Shown: positions 12,612-24,290 of the stretch, piece after piece
Position numbering within the stretch: position 1 is the stretch's first letter
Layout: the number at the start of each line of letters is the position of its first letter
NCBI GenBank assembly: GCA_000827325.1
Contig: KN832882.1
Coordinates: 475,050-539,049 of the forward strand
Direction: 5' to 3'
From: Oidiodendron maius Zn
Taxonomy: Eukaryota; Ascomycota; Leotiomycetes; Myxotrichaceae
Length of the DNA: 64,000 nt
Notes under the pieces: model-generated
The model's input: the letters and a program-made list of their open reading frames with translations, nothing else
Database searches by the model: none
Told to the model about the DNA's origin: nothing
Position numbers and translations under genes: made by a program

Positions 12612-13363
12612 CTATATTACTAGTGAGTCATCTATAACTATAGGCTATAACTTTAATGCCTATGGAATAGATAATATAGAAGTGTCTACTATCCAGTAGA
12701 GTTAGCAAAAGTAATATTTCTTTATCGATATACCTAAGTTCGAAGATACTTACTAATTTAACACTAAAATTGCCTAGAAAATCAGTAATTTGTTACCGCT
12801 AACTTATGTGATATATGCAAATTATATATTAGTCTAAATGGGCTAAGACGGCGAATGTTGCGTGAATTCTAACCTAACTATTTTAAGACAGACAACGTTT
12901 CACAAGATGATGACCTCGAAGGGAGAACACTACGGCTTTGACATAACATATCGCTCAGATCCCCAAAATTCGATGACCACAAATCAGGCCGCGGCAGGTG
13001 AAACAGACTGTCTATCAACCCTCTGGACAAATGCGCCACGCGAATCCGCGATCTCGCCATGACCGTACTGGACATGATGATTGAGCAATGATCATCTATC
13101 CATCCGCGGCAAGTAATCACGAATAGACAGATGGACGAACTCGATTTCCATTCCTCGCGTCTTGATTAATGAAACGCCGATCCATACTTTAATGTACCTT
13201 GGCTCGTCGCATAGACCGGTCATGCTATTCTCGCATATCCAATGATCGGCAGGACATTATCACTACCTCAAGCGGCCTAGTACATCCTTCCACATTATGT
13301 GGCTCACTATTACAGGGCTGAGTCAAAATGCGAACGATCATAGAAACCATCCAAGTCCGGTGG
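12612..13363. other. Intergenic stretch between LINE and Copia element
   Basis: The first 250 bp are AT-rich; the remainder is of balanced composition. No gene, RNA or repeat could be supported. The last five bases before the LTR element form the left copy of its target duplication. Confidence 0.4.
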
Positions 13364-13368
13364 TAAGA

Positions 13369-13601
13369 TGTTACTAATATAAGGCAGCAGAGGGCAGCCT
13401 ACTAGGCACGGTACGTGCCTAGTATAAGGGCTTTACTGCCTAGAGTATGACTCTAGGGCTGCCGATCGGCAGCGCCGATCAGGACTGCCTAGAGGGGCTT
13501 TAGGGCTATATATTAGGGACTACGCACCTCTGTAACCCTTAGTTAGTTAGTTGATTCAGTACACTCAATTCATATTATATTGCTGCCTGACCTCTGTAAC
13601 A
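13369..13601 (+). repeat. Left LTR of the Copia element
   Basis: 233 bp, beginning TGTTAC and ending GTAACA, a 6-bp perfect terminal inversion of the usual TG...CA form. It includes the short palindrome CTGCCGATCGGCAG and a TATATTAG box that may serve as its promoter. Confidence 0.93.
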
Positions 13602-13620
13602 GGTTATGAGGCCCGGAGAC
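13602..13620 (+). promoter_or_regulatory. Primer-binding site, initiator-Met half-tRNA type
   Basis: Directly after the left LTR comes GGTTATGAGGCCCGG. GGTTATGAG is complementary to the anticodon stem-loop (CTCATAACC) of initiator tRNA-Met. Priming from an internal half-tRNA fragment is known for Copia-type elements. Confidence 0.6.
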
Positions 13621-13689
13621 GCTTCCCTGCGCTACGTTCACTAAATCAACTCCCTGAACGAGCTCCCTAGAGACCTCTAGCTTTACGCT

Positions 13690-14649
13690 ATGGAGGACGA
13701 CTTTAGTGTTGAGAAGCCTAGGATTGCTAGGCTTACGGGGCCTAATTATAGGCCATGGAGTGTTCAGGTACAGAGGCTGCTGCTGAGCCAGAGCCTCTGG
13801 GATGTGGTTAGATTAGGGATCGAGACCCCTGAAACCACTGCTACGGAACCTGTAGTTACAGGGCAACCAGGGCCTAGAACTACAGGGCTATTGAGCCCTA
13901 CGGAGGGCAGCGTACCCGTATCGGGTGCCAGAACGGTAGTCAAAGACGCTAAGGCTAGCACCATTATTATGGCGCTATGCAGCCAGAACGTACTACAACA
14001 CGTCCTGCTCCTTAATACAGCTAAGGAGCAGTGGGAGGCTTTGAAAGCCTTGTATTCGCCCCTAGGATTACAGCAACTAAGTGCTAAGATACTGGCCTTT
14101 ACGTCCTACAGGCCAGGCACTAGTGCCACCGTTACGGAGGTGGCCACTCGACTAAGCACCCTACAACACGAAATAGGGGCTATAGACCCTGCAGAACGCC
14201 CCTCTGATACCCTTAAAATATCGATTCTTTTCCAGGCTATTAGAGCGCTTGATCAGCGATTCGAGCCCCTAATCTTACAGCTTGAGATCACTGATATGGC
14301 TACTAATTACGACAAAATCGTCACTCATCTTACTGAGTTTGAGCGCCGTATGGGCCCTAAAGAGCCTGTAAATGAGTCTGCATTTACAGCCCAGCAGGGC
14401 CGCAATAAGGGGTTTAGGGGCAAGTGCTTTAACTGTAATCAGAGAGGACACAAGCGCTCTGAGTGTCCAGATATAGCTAAAGACCCTGAAGCGGCACCTA
14501 GGGAGCCGAATACTGGACCATCAACGGGACCCTTAGCTACCCCTTCAGGGGGTAGGGGACTGTCACCACCACCAGCACAGGCTAATACGGTGACAGAGGC
14601 ATGCTGGAGAGCTGAAATAGACCCTGAAAGCCAGCCTGGCTTGCTGTAG
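13690..14649 (+). mobile_element. Copia element, gag region
   Basis: An open frame of 319 residues. The central part shows the Copia gag pattern (LTGPNYRPW...; KEQWEALKALYSPLG), and near residue 250 lies the zinc knuckle CFNCNQRGHKRSEC (CX2CX4HX4C). It is followed by a proline-rich tail. It belongs to the fossil element and is not a host gene. Confidence 0.9.
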
Positions 14650-17600
14650 GTTATCGATTCAGGGTGCTCTCGACACATGACATTCGCCAGGGAAGCTTTT
14701 ACTGAATATAGGCTGCTTGATGAGCCTATTCAGGTAAATACAGCTAACGGAGCAGCGATACAGGGTATTGCTACGGGCACTGTTGCCCTAAAAGTAGCCC
14801 TAAAGGGCAGCATTCGGACTGTAAGCCTTACAGATGTGCTGCATGTCCCCGAATTAGCTGGGAGCTTAATCTCAGTAGTCCAGCTACAGGATAGAGGTAT
14901 TACGATACGCACTACCCGGCAGGGGGAGTGCTTAATTGAGCTAAATGGCACTATTATAGGGGTTGCCAGCCGTCTCGGGAAGGCATATGCCCTAAATAGT
15001 AGCCTAGGAGGGCTCGATTCAGGGTATTTAGCCCTAAAAACCACGACAAATGGCCCAGAAAACCAGCTGTGGCATCGCCGGTTCGGACACTTAGGCTCCC
15101 AAAGCCTAAAGGGTATTAATACAGTGACTATAGGCCTTGGTGGGCCTATAGGGAGTCCCTTAGGGGACTGCGAGACATGCGTTCTGAGTAAGAAAGTAAG
15201 GGTAATCAACCGGATTAGCCCTGAATCTAGCATACAGCCCTTACAACGCATATATACAGATATATGGGGTCCTTACAGCACACCTAGCCTATATAGGGAC
15301 CTATATTTCATCACATTTACAGACGATTATACCCGAAAATCATGGGTTTACTGCACTAAGACTAGGGCTGAATTACGCCTAGTATTTATACAGTTTAAAA
15401 CCCTAGTCGAGCTAGAATCAGGGTATAAAATCAAGGCAATTAGATGCGATAACGCCCCTGAATACAAGGCCTTAGGGGCTACATTACTCCGATTATATGG
15501 CATTAAGTTCGAATATACTACAGTATATACACATGAGCAGGTTGGAGTCTCAGAACGCTTGAATAGGTCCCTAGTCCAGCTGGCTAGGGCTATACTCCTA
15601 GAGGCCAAGCTCCCCCCGAGGTTCTGGAGTGAGGCTGTCAAAACTGCATGTTATCTGCATAACAGGACCCCTATAGGGCCTAAGGGTTTAACCCCTGAGG
15701 AGGCTTATAGTGGCAGAAGACCTTATATAGGCCACTTACGGATATACGGATGTGTGGCATATACACATATCCCTAAGGAACATAGGGCTAAATTAGAGCC
15801 TACAGCCTATAAGACATGCTTTATAGGTTATACAGCCACCTCTCGGCAATACAGGCTATATGATCCTAAGACGGGCCGTATAATAGCCTCTACAGCACCT
15901 ACCTTTATAGAGGACCAGTATCTAGACTGGGATACTGAAGAAAAACAGCCTACAGGGGACTCCGTTACCCCTTTTGACCCTATGGTAGCCACCGAAAACC
16001 CTGAAACAGAGACCCTTAGCAATGCAGAGCCTACTAGGGCTGAGAGCCCTGATATCGAGAACCCTGATATCGAGAGCCCTGATATCGAGGGCCCTGATAC
16101 AATTGTGGTCGATACACAGGCTAGGGCTACGGAGAACCCAGAACCAGGAGACCTTAATGCAGAAGACCTAGGGCCTGAGGGTTCCGAATTCAGTGATATC
16201 GATCCAGAGGCCCCTGAATTCGAGCCTACAATACAGCAAAGCAGCAGGGTCCGCAGGCCACCCCAGCGTCACCAGGCATATAGCGCTACAGAGCGTATTC
16301 AACTACCAAAGTCATATGCTGAGGCTATAGCAGACCCCTTAAATAAAGCCACCTGGGAGCAGGCAATTAAGGAAGAGCTTACTAAGTTACAGGCTCTAGA
16401 TACCTGGGAGTATATTAAATTACCTCCCGGGAAGAAGCCTGTAGGCAGTAAATGGGTGTTTACAGTCAAATACACCCCTACAGGGCTAATCGATAAGCAT
16501 AAGGCTAGGCTAGTTGCACAGGGTTTTAGTCAGGTCCCAGGGGACGATTACCTAGAGACCTTTTCACCTACAATTAGGGATGAATCACTAAGGGCATTAC
16601 TAGCCCTGGGTGCTATCGAGGACCTTGAAATACGCCAGGTTGATGTAGTTAGCGCTTACCCACATGCTAAGCTTCATGCAACGATTTATATGAAGCCTCC
16701 GGAAGGCCTAAGAGTCCCCCGAGAGACTGTACTCCGCCTAAAGCGCCCACTATATGGGCTGAAACAATCAGGAAGGGAGTGGTATATTGAAGCTTCAAGA
16801 GGCTTAAGAACCCTAGGCTTTACACCCTGCTTTAGTGAGCCTAGTGTATTTATTACAGCTGATAGGAGCTTAATTATAGGGCTGTATGTGGACGATATGC
16901 TAGTCCTAGGCTCTAATATCCAGGCTGTTGAGAGCACTATCCAGGGTATTTCAACACTCTGGGAGATTAAGGATTTAGGGGATATAGGACTAATACTAGG
17001 CCTACATGTTCAAAGGGATCGACCGAATCGGGCCCTGGAAATCGATCAGAACCCCTATATTCAAGAGGTTTTACAGAGGTTTAGGCTAGGGGACTCAAAA
17101 TCGATTAACCTCCCTATTAGTGATCGAAATGCACTAATTAAGGGGAAAGATCCTGAACCACTAGCTGATCAGAGCTTATATCAGGAGGCTATAGGCTGCC
17201 TAAGCTGGATATCTAAGGGCACGAGACCTGATATCCAGTATATTGTGAGCCAGCTAAGCCAGCACTGTAATGAGCCTGTATTACGGCACTGGAATGCAGT
17301 ATTACGGGTGCTCCGATACCTTCAGGGCACTAAGTACTGCATTAGTTACAGCCCTGATAAGCAACCATATGGGCCGAAATTACAGGGCTATTGTGATGCC
17401 GACTATACAGGCAATACTGATGATAGGCACTCAGTTTCAGGGCATATATTCATATTAGGGGGAGGCCCGATTAGCTGGAACTCAGTGAAACAGCGCTGTA
17501 TAGCAACCTCAACCACCGAATCAGAGTATATCGCCTTAGCTGAGGCCTCAAAGCAGGGCCAGTGGATTAGGGCCTTACTCAAGGAACTACAGCGCTCTTA

Positions 17601-17850
17601 TTACCTAACGGATACGCTGGCAGTGCCTATATTCAGTGATAACCAGGGCTGTATTGCCCTGGCTAAGGACCCTGTTGCGCATAGTCGAACCAAATATATC
17701 GATATACGATACCACTACATTAGGGAGCTAGTTAGCTACAGTAAGTTGGCTCTTAGTTATATATCCTCAGAGGATATGATAGCTGATATGCTCACTAAAC
17801 CGCTCCCTCTTACGGCCTATAAGCGTTGTATTCAAAGTCTCTTTAGTTAG
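14650..17850 (+). mobile_element. Copia element, pol region (PR-INT-RT-RH)
   Basis: The protease motif DSGCSRHM lies at the gag-pol junction. The long open frame from 14677 (1057 residues) then gives the pre-integrase finger (WHRRFGHLG ... CETCVLSKK) and the integrase core (TDIWGPY; FTDDYTRKSWVY; VSERLNRSL). The reverse transcriptase follows (KHKARLVAQGFSQ; YVDDMLVLGS), then RNase H (TSTTESEYIALAEASKQ). A short tandem repeat of SPDIE/NPDIE units lies between integrase and reverse transcriptase (about 16038-16100). Confidence 0.92.
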
Positions 17851-17928
17851 TTATAAGGGCTCTTGTCTAGGGATCTAGGTGTTGGAGTTAGTCTCTTATT
17901 TCAAGGTTATTTTAGGGCTACAGTAGTG

Positions 17929-17939
17929 CATAAGGGGAC
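17929..17939 (+). other. Polypurine tract before the right LTR
   Basis: The bases just before the right LTR read ATAAGGGGAC, a purine run in the position expected for the plus-strand primer of an LTR element. Confidence 0.5.
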
Positions 17940-18172
17940 TGTTACTAATATAAGGCAGCAGAGGGCAGCCTACTAGGCACAGTACGTGCCTAGTATAAGG
18001 GCTTTACTGCCTAGAGTATGACTCTAGGGCTGCCGATCGGCAGCGCCGATCAGGACTGCCTAGAGGGGCTTTAGGGCTATATATTAGGGACTACACACCT
18101 CTGTAACCCTTAGTTAGTTAGTTGATTCAGTACACTCAATTCATATTATATTGCTGCCTGACCTCTGTAACA
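17940..18172 (+). repeat. Right LTR of the Copia element
   Basis: 233 bp, the same length and ends (TGTTAC...GTAACA) as the left LTR, with two base differences, both G in the left copy and A in the right. It is followed by the second TAAGA target copy. Confidence 0.93.
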
Positions 18173-18685
18173 TAAGACTTGAATTGTCGTTATTGCTTGG
18201 TCCGGGTGCGCGTTCTCGAGCCTTTTGCACACTAAGCTGGCCGACAAAGTGTATCTCCATGCTTCCGAATAAGTTCCTCTTCAACAACTTGTCGTAGCCG
18301 TGGCACACAGCTCTAATTCACTTTCTAGTATCACATGACCACCGATACATTTTATAGCACGTGACTCAAAAATTCACACTAGTAAGGCTTACCAAGCTGT
18401 TTTCTTTCTTCTTAACTTAGTTATTACATATAATAGATAATAATGATAGAATACAATTTGCAACCATCTTGTAGACTTATAATAAAAATTACGCGAAGTT
18501 ATAACTAGAATTTTTGGATATAAGTTGGCCTAGCTAAGGTAAGAATTATGAGGTGTCACGGCTGCTTACCGCTGGCACTGCGCACGAGCCACCTGACAAC
18601 CATAAAGTCTGAAGGCGGCGTTCATCCGAGGGATGCCTTCTTCTCCACGCCCATCTACAAGATGCTCTTTGTCTAGCCTTTTAAC
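18173..18685. other. Intergenic, promoter side of the kinase gene
   Basis: The segment 18380-18530 is AT-rich. No gene is seen. The sequence just before the start codon at 18686 is pyrimidine-rich. Confidence 0.4.
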
Positions 18686-20595
18686 ATGAACTTAGAAACG
18701 ATATCCACCGATGAGCCGGCCTCGATATCGTCCAGCCATAGCGCTGCAAACACTCCACTTTCTGTCTTACCGGACCTCGCCACTCAAAGTGGAGGACAGT
18801 TCATGGTCTCATTAGAGGAGAAACTTGAGGCTTCTCAGCTAAGAACAGAACAAGGAAGCTTCTTTATTCCGAGGGGCGTGCTAGAGGAGATACTGGACGA
18901 GCCTACAATCTGCCGTGCCATACAAGACTTGTTCCCTGCCCTGGATCCGAAAGAAGCTGCGCATTGTGCGAGTGTTATCCGTGGACAGGGTGCCTTTCCT
19001 CACAATGAAAAGTCTTTTTGCAAGATATTTAGTATCCTGGTTCTGTCAAATACGGTCAGAAGCATCCGGTATTTCATCAACCTCGGGCTTAACGATTCGT
19101 ATCTTCCGATGCCTGATCCTAGACTCGAGGGGTCGTCCGACTCCCTACATTCTATCGAGGAAGATGTCGTAGACTATCGCGATCGGTGGGAGTCTCTCTG
19201 GAATATGTGGAGTCGATCAAACCGTCGCATATTTTTCATGTCGCAATGGACTGTAATGGCACCCGTCTTCCGCAGCGTTGATCGAGTAAAACATTTTTCG
19301 TTCAGCCAAAACTACATCTTGCCTTTCCTCAAAAACAAATCACCGATTCCTCCAGACCCAAATTTTGTCTCTGAATTGCCGAATTCCGGCCAAGCCAGGT
19401 ATGGGGGTTATAGCGAAGTACGACAAATCAAGATCCATCCAGACCATTACGATTTTGGGAACTACGGAGTAAGTATGTCTACGAATTCCCCGAGTCTTTG
19501 GCTTACGCCTAATAGCTCGATAATCCCTACCATCTCTTTGCCTTGAAGCGGCTGCACACGCACAAAAAGGTGCAGCTTTGGCAGGAAGCTGACGTTTTAA
19601 AACGATTCCGAAATACAGCTCATATCCTTCAGTTGTTGGCCACATTCGAAGTTCATGAAGACACTTTCGGAGATACCTTGACGAGTTACTACCTAATCTT
19701 CCCTTGGGCAGCAGGCGATTTAGAGTCTCTTTGGACTGCCAACCAGAATTCCGTTGGTGACTCCCGTATCGCAACATGGATCGCACAGCAATGTTACGAA
19801 TTGGCGAAAGCTGTATCGACTATTCATCAGGACGAATATGACCAGGGTAACTCAGATGCGGGTCATATTTACGGACGACACGGAGACATCAAACCGGCAA
19901 ACATTCTGTGGTTTCCATGGAAATCGGATAATCCTGACAGTAACCTGGGCCAACTGGCGCTTGGAGATTTTGGACTGGCACACTTTCATAGCGAACATTC
20001 GCGGTCGAACGTGGATCCAAGAAACGTCGCCAGATCACCAAAATATCGAGCACCTGAATTTGACGCCGAGTCAAAGATCTCTCGAAAAATAGACATCTGG
20101 ATGCTGGGATGCACCTTCTTAGAGTTCAACACCTGGTTCTTGATGGGATTAGACGCTGTTTTGGAAGAGTTTCCTAATGATCGTTCTGAACCTGATGTTA
20201 ATGACATATACGCGGACACGTTCTTCCGGGTTGTGACTGAGGGTCGACATGTCATTAAAATGGTCAAACCCCAAGTCAAAGCTTGGATTAGTTCGCTTCA
20301 CAGCCATGAACGCTGCACCGAATACATCCACGATTTTTTAGAGCTCATTGAAAATAGCATGCTCAAGCCAGATCCGACACTTCGCTTATCCGCTTTCGAG
20401 ATATCACTCATATTAGAGCGTCAGTACAACCGGTGCAAAGAGGATCATGCATATTACCAACTAGGACAACCCTGGGTTGTCAAAAATACGTCGGAAGAGA
20501 GAGAGAGAAGCAGCCATGACGGGAAACTTAGAGGGCTAGAGAGGGTGCTACAAACTCTTCGTCTCAATGCGAAACGAGTGGACAGGGAAAGGTGA
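18686..20595 (+). CDS. Protein kinase-like protein, 620 aa, two exons
   Basis: Exons 18686-19468 and 19516-20595 join in frame over a 47-bp GTAAGT...AG intron that falls inside the kinase domain between the glycine loop and the ATP-binding lysine. The first 230 residues are a non-catalytic region of the kind seen in lineage-expanded fungal kinases. The kinase part has a glycine-loop-like YGGYSEV (near 240), the lysine in FALKR (K272), HGDIKPAN for the catalytic loop (D385; HGD replaces HRD), and DFGLAH (D412). It continues with a degenerate APE (APEF) and a DIWMLGC motif. All catalytic residues are present, so it may be active on Ser/Thr. The substrate is unknown. Confidence 0.82.
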
Positions 20596-20776
20596 AAGCG
20601 TTGCTCTTTGAAGAGAAAATGAATAAAAACACTTAGACAATGTTCAGTTCAGATCGAGTGAGGCCATAGATGTTAAGGTTGAGATAACTGGATAATGATG
20701 TGCTCTCGCCACTATCTCAAAATCGCTCACTGCTAGAACCATGATTCATATCTTTATACATTGAAAACAACTGCCA

Positions 20777-21347
20777 CTATCTAAGCTCAGCGCTCAAACC
20801 ATCGCCGTCAGCCTTAAACCGAGGGGTAAACCAGCTTGCGCGCCTCCGCCGCTCAGAAGCCGGAACTCTCTGTGAGTCCTCCTCCCCTTCTGCAGATCCG
20901 TTGTTGGGCCATTGGTTTGGCGCCTCTCCCATCGTACTCGAGTTCTTCGGTTTAGACGTGTTCCTCGTATCAGGCATGTCTGAATCAGGGAGGTCTTCGA
21001 GCTCCTTGCTTTGCTCCTGGTCATGCGTTAGTAGAGCGCTTAGCGTTTCTTAGACAAGGCTGCTCACCGGAGTTAGGGGCCACTTTGTTCTCACAACGTA
21101 AAAGTCGTCTTTATTCTGGGGGTAAGGAATGAATGGTTAGCGATATTAAGTCGACGCCACCGTCAGAAGTAGCCGATCTGTTGCGCTCACATACCGTGAC
21201 TTCAAAGTTCTGAGAGCCAAAATTGCGCTCGAGGGTCTCCTTAACTTTTCTTGGGTCCATGTATCGCGTGCCCAAAATGATCTCTGGCCAGTCCTGCCGC
21301 TTTGACGAGCCGGCGAGTGCCTCCTCCCGTTTCCGTTCCCATGTCAT
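20777..21347 (-). CDS. Small protein of unknown function, 146 aa, three exons
   Basis: Exons 21347-21195, 21115-21068 and 21016-20777 join in frame (441 nt). The donors are GTATGT and GTGAGC; the acceptors end CCCCAG and GACCAG, with a CTAAC branch site in the second intron. The protein is hydrophilic: a basic and acidic N-terminal half with YMDPRKVKETLERNF, a short DDFYVVRTKWPLTP link, and a Ser/Pro/Arg-rich tail (ASERRRRASWFTP). No signal peptide, membrane span or known domain is visible. The regular splice signals and preserved frame support a real gene; more 5' coding sequence is possible. Confidence 0.6.
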
Positions 21348-21349
21348 GA

Positions 21350-22017
21350 CGATGTGTTGTCTGTTCGAATTTCAAAAGATCAGTGAAGCTGACAAGATAC
21401 TTCTGCGAGCCGCGATATCTGATGTACTTATAGGAAAGTATGTGTGGGCGCTGGCAGAGATGTATTGGCTTCGGGAGAACGTTGGATCTTGGACGTGGGC
21501 AGTTGTCATACGGTCACTAGCGTGATTTTTGCCCAGTTACTCATTACACGTGACACGACGTCACAAGGACCACGAATGAAGATGGTTTGGGTATCAGGCG
21601 CCAGGCGCTGACACTCAAAGCTGACACTTCGACCGAAGACAACGGGTTATCACGTGGCTGTCTCGCTAGACTTATCCCAATTCGTCTCGTTGGACCTTTG
21701 ATGCGGCCCGCCTGAGGCTTTTCCGGACCAATCGATGCGACTGATCACAACACACGTGTCATGTGATGGCACTGAAGCCGTCCTATCTTGGGACGCCAAT
21801 GGTTCCACCAGCATATTCATGTTCAGCCATGCAGATGTGAAGCGTTCATGGGGTGGTCCCCTTGTAGGTCCTATCCGGTCGATATAAATAAGCGAGCGAG
21901 AGAGCCCACGAGCACAAAGGCCCAACATGCTCCTCTTCACGAGGCTGCCGAATCAAGGCATCATTCTTCCTTGCTTAACTGATCTAAACTGCGACTCTAG
22001 CCACAGAGATCCCGGCC
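21350..22017. other. Intergenic stretch, possible shared promoter
   Basis: This separates two genes transcribed away from each other (minus at 21347, plus at 22018). CACGTG-like motifs (ACACGTGACACG at about 21546; ACACGTGTCATGTGAT near 21752) could be bHLH/bZIP sites. A TATAAATAAG box lies near 21882, about 135 bp before the plus-strand start. Confidence 0.45.
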
Positions 22018-24106
22018 ATGGACTGGCCATACCACCGCGATCCCTACTTGGATCCTCATGGTGCAAACGTAAACGACTTCCGCTATGGAGAATCGGCAAA
22101 GGGGGGGATGAATTGTGAGGTTCTCCAATGCTATGAACGCAGTTCCAATACCACCGTGGGTTTATTTTTGATTCCTATTGGCTCCGTGGCTGAACATGTT
22201 TTAGTTTAAAAAGCCAAACGATGGGACAGCAGCTCGCTTCGGTCTTGATGGGAAAGTAGCTCGCATCGTTCTTGAAGGGCAGGATGACTGGTTAAACTGG
22301 TTTCATGTTCGTGCCCTTCCTGCAAATAAAATAAATCATGAAATCTATTGAGAGGATGCTAAAAACCATGGAGCATACCCCAATCTTCGACAAGGGAGAC
22401 AACCTAAAGTGTTCAATACGCCGACTCCCGAAAAAAGGTCTCTGCATTTTGTATGGACTGCCCAGGGTTCCTTTGTGTCTCAAACCGAGCCCAGCAAGTC
22501 ATTCCTTGTTTTTGCTAACAAGTTGCATAGCTTCATTCCTCGAGTTGAAGACCTCTTTGAGGGCGTGCCGGCAGATTTTACTGATCTTCCTATAACGTCA
22601 TCATTATGGGATCAAATTGCAAAAGCCTTTTATCTTCATTGCCACATTGTCAAGACTATAAAGCGGAAGGAAACTTCAATCATATCGATTTCTCACAAGG
22701 AAAGTACCATGGGAAGTACGCAAGAACTCCGGATGCACACAGCGATGGTCCCCCCTCTGTGGAGGGACAGCTTTGCTCTAGCGTCAACACATTTCTGTGA
22801 AAACCGTCTAACGCTTGCGGTCATGTTTGGGTGTTCTTCTGAACAGATAGGGAAGGTAAAGAATCTCCTCGAAGGCCGGGAGGATGCCGTAGGAACGGAA
22901 CTTCTCATGCTCGGTATTTGTGCGGAGTTGCACCTGGATCGATTGAGGAACCTAGCGTTTGGTTGGTCCAAAGAGTGCTACAAGAGTAAAGATGACTTGG
23001 AAAAGAGAAACCAGCAGACCCTCGACTGGGATCTAATAAAGAAGGTCGGAGTAGATCGGGCAGAGACGAAGAAGGCTGAGGAAGAGATAAAAGCAACGAA
23101 GCGCCAATTATATAAGGCCCTCCCATCAGTCATGAGGACACGCTTAAGCAAAGATGATAATGCTACCGAAATTGGCCATAATTTAAAGGGTAGCCTACTA
23201 GATAACCCAACGGAACTTCCAGAACTGTTTTTAGAGCGGTTTGCCGATATTTTTGCCCAGTTTGAAGGGCTGGTTGCAACTTGCTGGGTAAGTGTTGAAG
23301 AATTGTCGTTTACAGCAGACGCGGTACGTTGAGCCTTAGTTCTGAAGAACTAATACACAAACATTTGCTGATATATTATCAGGTTAAGAATGAGTTAGCT
23401 AGGCAAGTGACAGAAACCGGTACCGAAGCGGCACAAAGCGGTAATAAACTGGCCCAGGCAAGCAGTGTGATAGCCACTGTGGCCATGCTTTATCTTCCCG
23501 TGACGGCCGTTGCTGTAAGACCGCCCATGCCAACCAAGCAAATAACTATATCTAATGTACTCAAAACAGGCGATCTTTACTATGCCCGTGTTCCAATTCA
23601 GTAACGATTGGAGGAACTGGAAGTATCAGCAGGTCGACAATGGAGATTCATCTGGTACCAATAGTGCCAAGCTACCTGTGTTCTCTGGATATTTCTGGAT
23701 ATATCTGGGGATATCTGCTGCCGTTATGCTCTGCACTATTGAGGCATGGTGGCAATTCAATAGCGGAGATGTTGAGCGTCTAATGGATAAGTTTTGGACG
23801 ACCCATCTAATTGCAATTACCCTTCGTGGTATCAAGAAGCTCAGTATTTATCTATGGGTGACCATTCCCCCCACTGTTGTGCAGGGGTGGCAATCCATGA
23901 GCCGAAATATCATCACGCATTGGAATTGCTTCAGACCAAGAATGCAGCCAGTTGCGGATATTAAGCCAGATCCAAGCCAACAGCCGCCGCAAGATCCTCA
24001 ACCTAACGAGCCAAAATCTCCACCACCGCAACAGTCATCGTCCACTTCGCCTGGTACTTCTCCGCCTGAATCTCAGACGGATACAGACGCGGCGCATATG
24101 GTTTAG
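22018..24106 (+). CDS. CorA-like membrane protein, four exons, one in-frame TGA
   Basis: Exons 22018-22155, 22205-23323, 23383-23514 and 23570-24106 keep frame (642 codons). The introns have donors GTGGGT, GTACGT and GTAAGA and good branch sites. The C-terminal half carries a long helix (KNELARQVTETGTEAAQSGN) leading to two membrane spans, SSVIATVAMLYLPVTAVAA and SGYFWIYLGISAAVMLCTIE. These are separated by the MPVFQFSNDW loop, the layout of fungal CorA-like Mg2+ transporter-type proteins, though the bacterial GMN motif is not present. A proline/serine-rich tail of about 60 residues follows. One TGA at 22349-22351 interrupts exon 2 where TGG or CGA would fit. So this is a recent pseudogene, or there is an unrecognised intron or error. 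Confidence 0.65.
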
Positions 24107-24196
24107 AGGAATTTCCTTGAATCAATTATTTATGCTTCTTAATATATATATTGTTTATCACTACCAAATAAATGAATATCCTACCGTATTAACTAG

Positions 24197-24290
24197 CATA
24201 TAAGCCCTCCCTTCGCTATAAGCCCCCTCCTAGGAAAGGGTCACTGTCCCGACTTTTTTGGAATATAAGCCCCCCTTAATATTAGTCAAA
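24197..24290. repeat. Terminal/subterminal repeat with ATAAGCCCC units
   Basis: ATAAGCCC occurs at about 24200, 24219 and 24272. The segment CTATAAGCCCCCTCCT is matched in inverted form at 30630-30645. It lies just outside the 3' end of the pogo-like transposase and is probably the end of that element. Confidence 0.55.

Larger units (their letters stand above)
13369..18172 (+). mobile_element. Ty1/Copia LTR retrotransposon, 4.8 kb, looks nearly whole
   Basis: Two 233-bp LTRs flank gag and pol in the same orientation, and the domain order protease, integrase, reverse transcriptase, RNase H is that of Ty1/Copia (Pseudoviridae-type) elements. The insertion is bounded by a 5-bp direct repeat TAAGA (13364-13368 and 18173-18177). 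The LTRs differ at only two sites by eye, so the insertion is recent. Gag and pol are in the same reading phase. The element appears close to whole, with at most one possible interruption. It lacks the heavy RIP seen in the neighbouring LINE. Confidence 0.93.

Noticed and set aside
14730-15641. Long antisense frames opposite the Copia pol region
   Set aside because: They are shadows of the well-supported plus-strand coding sequence with no motifs of their own.
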